In this document: positions 62,340 to 64,000 of the stretch, piece by piece | Layout: each line of letters begins with the position of its first letter | Position numbering within the stretch: the first letter of the stretch is position 1 | Program-made: the position numbers and the translations under genes | Notes under the pieces: model-generated | Databases searched by the model: none | Seen by the model: only the letters and a program-made list of their open reading frames with translations | Told to the model about the DNA's origin: nothing | Assembly (NCBI RefSeq): GCF_016901135.1 | Contig: NZ_JAFEVL010000078.1 | Location: forward strand, 1 to 64,000 | Reading direction: 5' to 3' | Source of the DNA: Martinezella lusitana | GTDB lineage: Bacteria > Pseudomonadota > Alphaproteobacteria > Rhizobiales > Rhizobiaceae | Length of the DNA stretch: 64,000 nucleotides

Positions 62340-63194
62340 TTAGAGATCGCCCCGCATCGGATGACCCTTATAAACACCCAGAATCCGGACCTTTTCCGAG
62401 AAGAATCGCAGTTCTTCCAGCGCACGGCGCACATGGGCATCGGAGGGATGACCCTCGATATCCGCATAGAACTGCGTTGCGACAAAACGGCCGCCGAGCT
62501 GATAGCTTTCAAGCTTCGTCATGTTGATGCCATTGGTGGCGAAGCCGCCGAGCGCTTTGTAGAGCGCTGCCGGAATATTGCGGACGTTGAAGACGAACGT
62601 CGTCACGATTTTTTCTTCCGGGGCGCTGCGCTCCGCCCAGTTCTCGTCGCGGGACAGAACGACAAAACGCGTCATGTTGTCTTCGGTGTCCTCGACATTC
62701 TCGGCGATGATTTCAAGGCCATAGAGGTCGGCCGCAAGCCGTGGCGCCAGCGCCGCCATACTGCGGTCGCCGGTTTCCTGTACCAGCTTGGCGGCACCCG
62801 CCGTATCGCCGGCGATGACCGGTTTCCAGCCGTTGGCGCGCACGATCTTGCGGCACTGGCCGAGCGCATGGATGTGGCTATGCACCGTGCGGATCTCTTC
62901 CTTGGTCACTCCAGGCAGCACCATCAGCTGGAAGCGGATCGGCATGAAATATTCGCCGACGATATGCAGTCGCGATTCCGGCAGCAGGTGGTGAATGTCG
63001 GCGACGCGCCCGGCAATGGTGTTCTCGATCGGAATCATGCCGAGATCGGCCTCGCCGTTGTCGATCGCGGTGAAGGCGTCCTCGAAGGTCTGGCAGGGCA
63101 GCGGCTCCATGGTCGGGAACATGTCACGGCAGGCCATGTCGGAATTGGCGCCGTGGTCGCCCTGGAAGGAGATCTTGTTGGTCTTGGTGATCAT
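62340..63194 (-). CDS. pheA: Prephenate dehydratase
   Basis: A 284-residue monofunctional enzyme that converts prephenate to phenylpyruvate. The catalytic domain has ISFQGDHGANSDMAC, ADLGMIPIENTIAGRVADIH and the MTRFVVLSRD segment with the essential Thr-Arg-Phe; a C-terminal ACT domain (NVRNIPAALYKALGGFATNG, KLESYQLGG) binds phenylalanine. No chorismate mutase domain is present. It follows kdsB by 23 bases. Confidence 0.95.
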   Translation of the reverse strand: MITKTNKISFQGDHGANSDMACRDMFPTMEPLPCQTFEDAFTAIDNGEADLGMIPIENTIAGRVADIHHLLPESRLHIVGEYFMPIRFQLMVLPGVTKEEIRTVHSHIHALGQCRKIVRANGWKPVIAGDTAGAAKLVQETGDRSMAALAPRLAADLYGLEIIAENVEDTEDNMTRFVVLSRDENWAERSAPEEKIVTTFVFNVRNIPAALYKALGGFATNGINMTKLESYQLGGRFVATQFYADIEGHPSDAHVRRALEELRFFSEKVRILGVYKGHPMRGDL

Positions 63195-63217
63195 GGGACT
63201 GCCTTTGGGGAGTGCCG

Positions 63218-63973
63218 TCAGAGAGAAGCGGCGGAAAGGATACGGCGAGCCTTTTCGAGGTCGGCGGGAGTATCGACACCGAGCGGGATTGTGTCAACGA
63301 TCTCGACGTCGATGCGCATGCCGGCCTCCAGCGCCCGCAGCTGCTCCAGCGATTCGCGCAGTTCCAGCGGCGATGGGCCGAGGCTGACGAATTTCGCGAG
63401 CGCGGTGCGACGATAGGCATAGAGACCGATATGGTGATAGAGCGGCCCATTGCCGTAGGGCGCGGTGGTGCGGGTGAAATAGAGCGCCCGCAGGCGATTG
63501 TCCGAGATGGCCGAGCCGACCACCTTGACGACGCTCGGCGCCGTCTTTTCTTCCTCGTCCTTGATCTCGACGGTCAGCGTCGCAATGTCGACAGCCGGAT
63601 TTTCGAGCGGACGCAGCGATGCGCGGATGGTCTCGGGATCGATGGTCGGCAGGTCGCCCTGGACATTGACGATGATTTCGGCGCGGCCCTCGGGATCCAC
63701 GGCCTGCAGGGCCTCATAAATGCGGTCCGAGCCGGATTGATGATCCTTGCGCGTCATGACGACTTCGAACCCGGCACTGGCGACGGCGGCATAGGTATCC
63801 TCGTGATCGACGGCGACGACGATGCGACCGATCGCCGCCTCGCGCGCACGCTTGGCAACCTGTACGATCATGGGCAGGCCGCAAATATCAGCAAGCGGCT
63901 TGCCCGGCAGGCGAGTGGAGGCCATCCGGGCAGGAATGAGTACCAACGTCTTGTCTAAATTTGGATCTGTCAT
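63218..63973 (-). CDS. kdsB: 3-deoxy-manno-octulosonate cytidylyltransferase
   Basis: A 251-residue enzyme that activates KDO with CTP for lipopolysaccharide. The start VLIPARMASTRLPGKPLADI is diagnostic; IIVNVQGDLPTIDPETIRAS and the YGNGPLYHHIGLYAYRR segment are also typical. It is on the minus strand, with pheA downstream. The last 27 bases of the window lie upstream of it and hold no recognisable gene. Confidence 0.95.
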   Translation of the reverse strand: MTDPNLDKTLVLIPARMASTRLPGKPLADICGLPMIVQVAKRAREAAIGRIVVAVDHEDTYAAVASAGFEVVMTRKDHQSGSDRIYEALQAVDPEGRAEIIVNVQGDLPTIDPETIRASLRPLENPAVDIATLTVEIKDEEEKTAPSVVKVVGSAISDNRLRALYFTRTTAPYGNGPLYHHIGLYAYRRTALAKFVSLGPSPLELRESLEQLRALEAGMRIDVEIVDTIPLGVDTPADLEKARRILSAASL

Positions 63974-64000
63974 TCTTGGGCCTTCTATTCCTGCGGGAAA

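Overview
The window looks like a chromosomal segment from a Rhizobium-type alphaproteobacterium (Rhizobiaceae). The evidence is high GC content, a Fur-family Irr regulator with its DHHHF motif beside fabA-fabB-fabI, the rpsA/cmk/TIGR02300 neighbourhood, a small SRP RNA beside dnaX, and several families of rhizobial palindromic intergenic repeats. All assignments are from reading the sequence; no database search was run.

Layout. 1-349: left edge, with a truncated gene start (possibly an IS66-type OrfA) and otherwise nothing recognisable. 350-7944: a sugar ABC operon (binding protein, two permeases, SIS-domain protein, PfkB kinase, ATPase) divergent from a ROK repressor, with a perfect palindrome between them. 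7949-9230: a small rhizobial protein, ogt and strong hairpins. 9287-17398: a second sugar ABC operon that ends in a natural fusion of a Gfo/Idh/MocA dehydrogenase with an aldo/keto reductase, divergent from an AraC regulator and a hydroxypyruvate-isomerase-like gene. 17459-25965: copD, a metallophosphatase, a gabTD unit facing a MerR+XRE+cupin regulator across a 19-bp palindrome, an RNase D-like exonuclease and a large Ala/Pro-rich acidic protein of unknown function.

26048-30384: rpsA, cmk, a PaiB-like gene, a C-terminal stump of aroA, a TIGR02300 gene and tRNA-Ala(GGC). 30579-34716: accessory genes, including a zinc-knuckle protein that resembles DUF3800, then membrane proteins. 34785-38105: irr divergent from fabA-fabB-fabI, the unsaturated fatty acid branch. 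38312-40218: a dienelactone-hydrolase-like gene, a small orphan reading frame and rsmC. 40483-51306: the large translation/RNA cluster on the minus strand (rimP-nusA-ylxR-infB, a YcxB-like gene, rbfA-truB-rpsO-pnp).

51467-58509: a lytic transglycosylase whose signal peptide carries a repeat-encoded insert, recR, a four-gene accessory block (MOSC, LysE, RBBP9-like hydrolase, Lrp), ybaB, dnaX and the SRP RNA. Thus the usual dnaX-ybaB-recR cluster is split. 58599-63973: HIT-nudC, a WYL regulator, a DUF1127-like protein, two VOC proteins among repeats, then pheA and kdsB.

No CRISPR array, prophage or complete insertion sequence is visible. The points most worth following are the aroA stump in its normal locus, the two-enzyme fusion inside a transport operon, the three-domain GABA regulator with a clear candidate operator, the repeat inserted in frame in a signal peptide, the DUF3800-like gene next to a tRNA, and a MITE-like element at 62158-62318.
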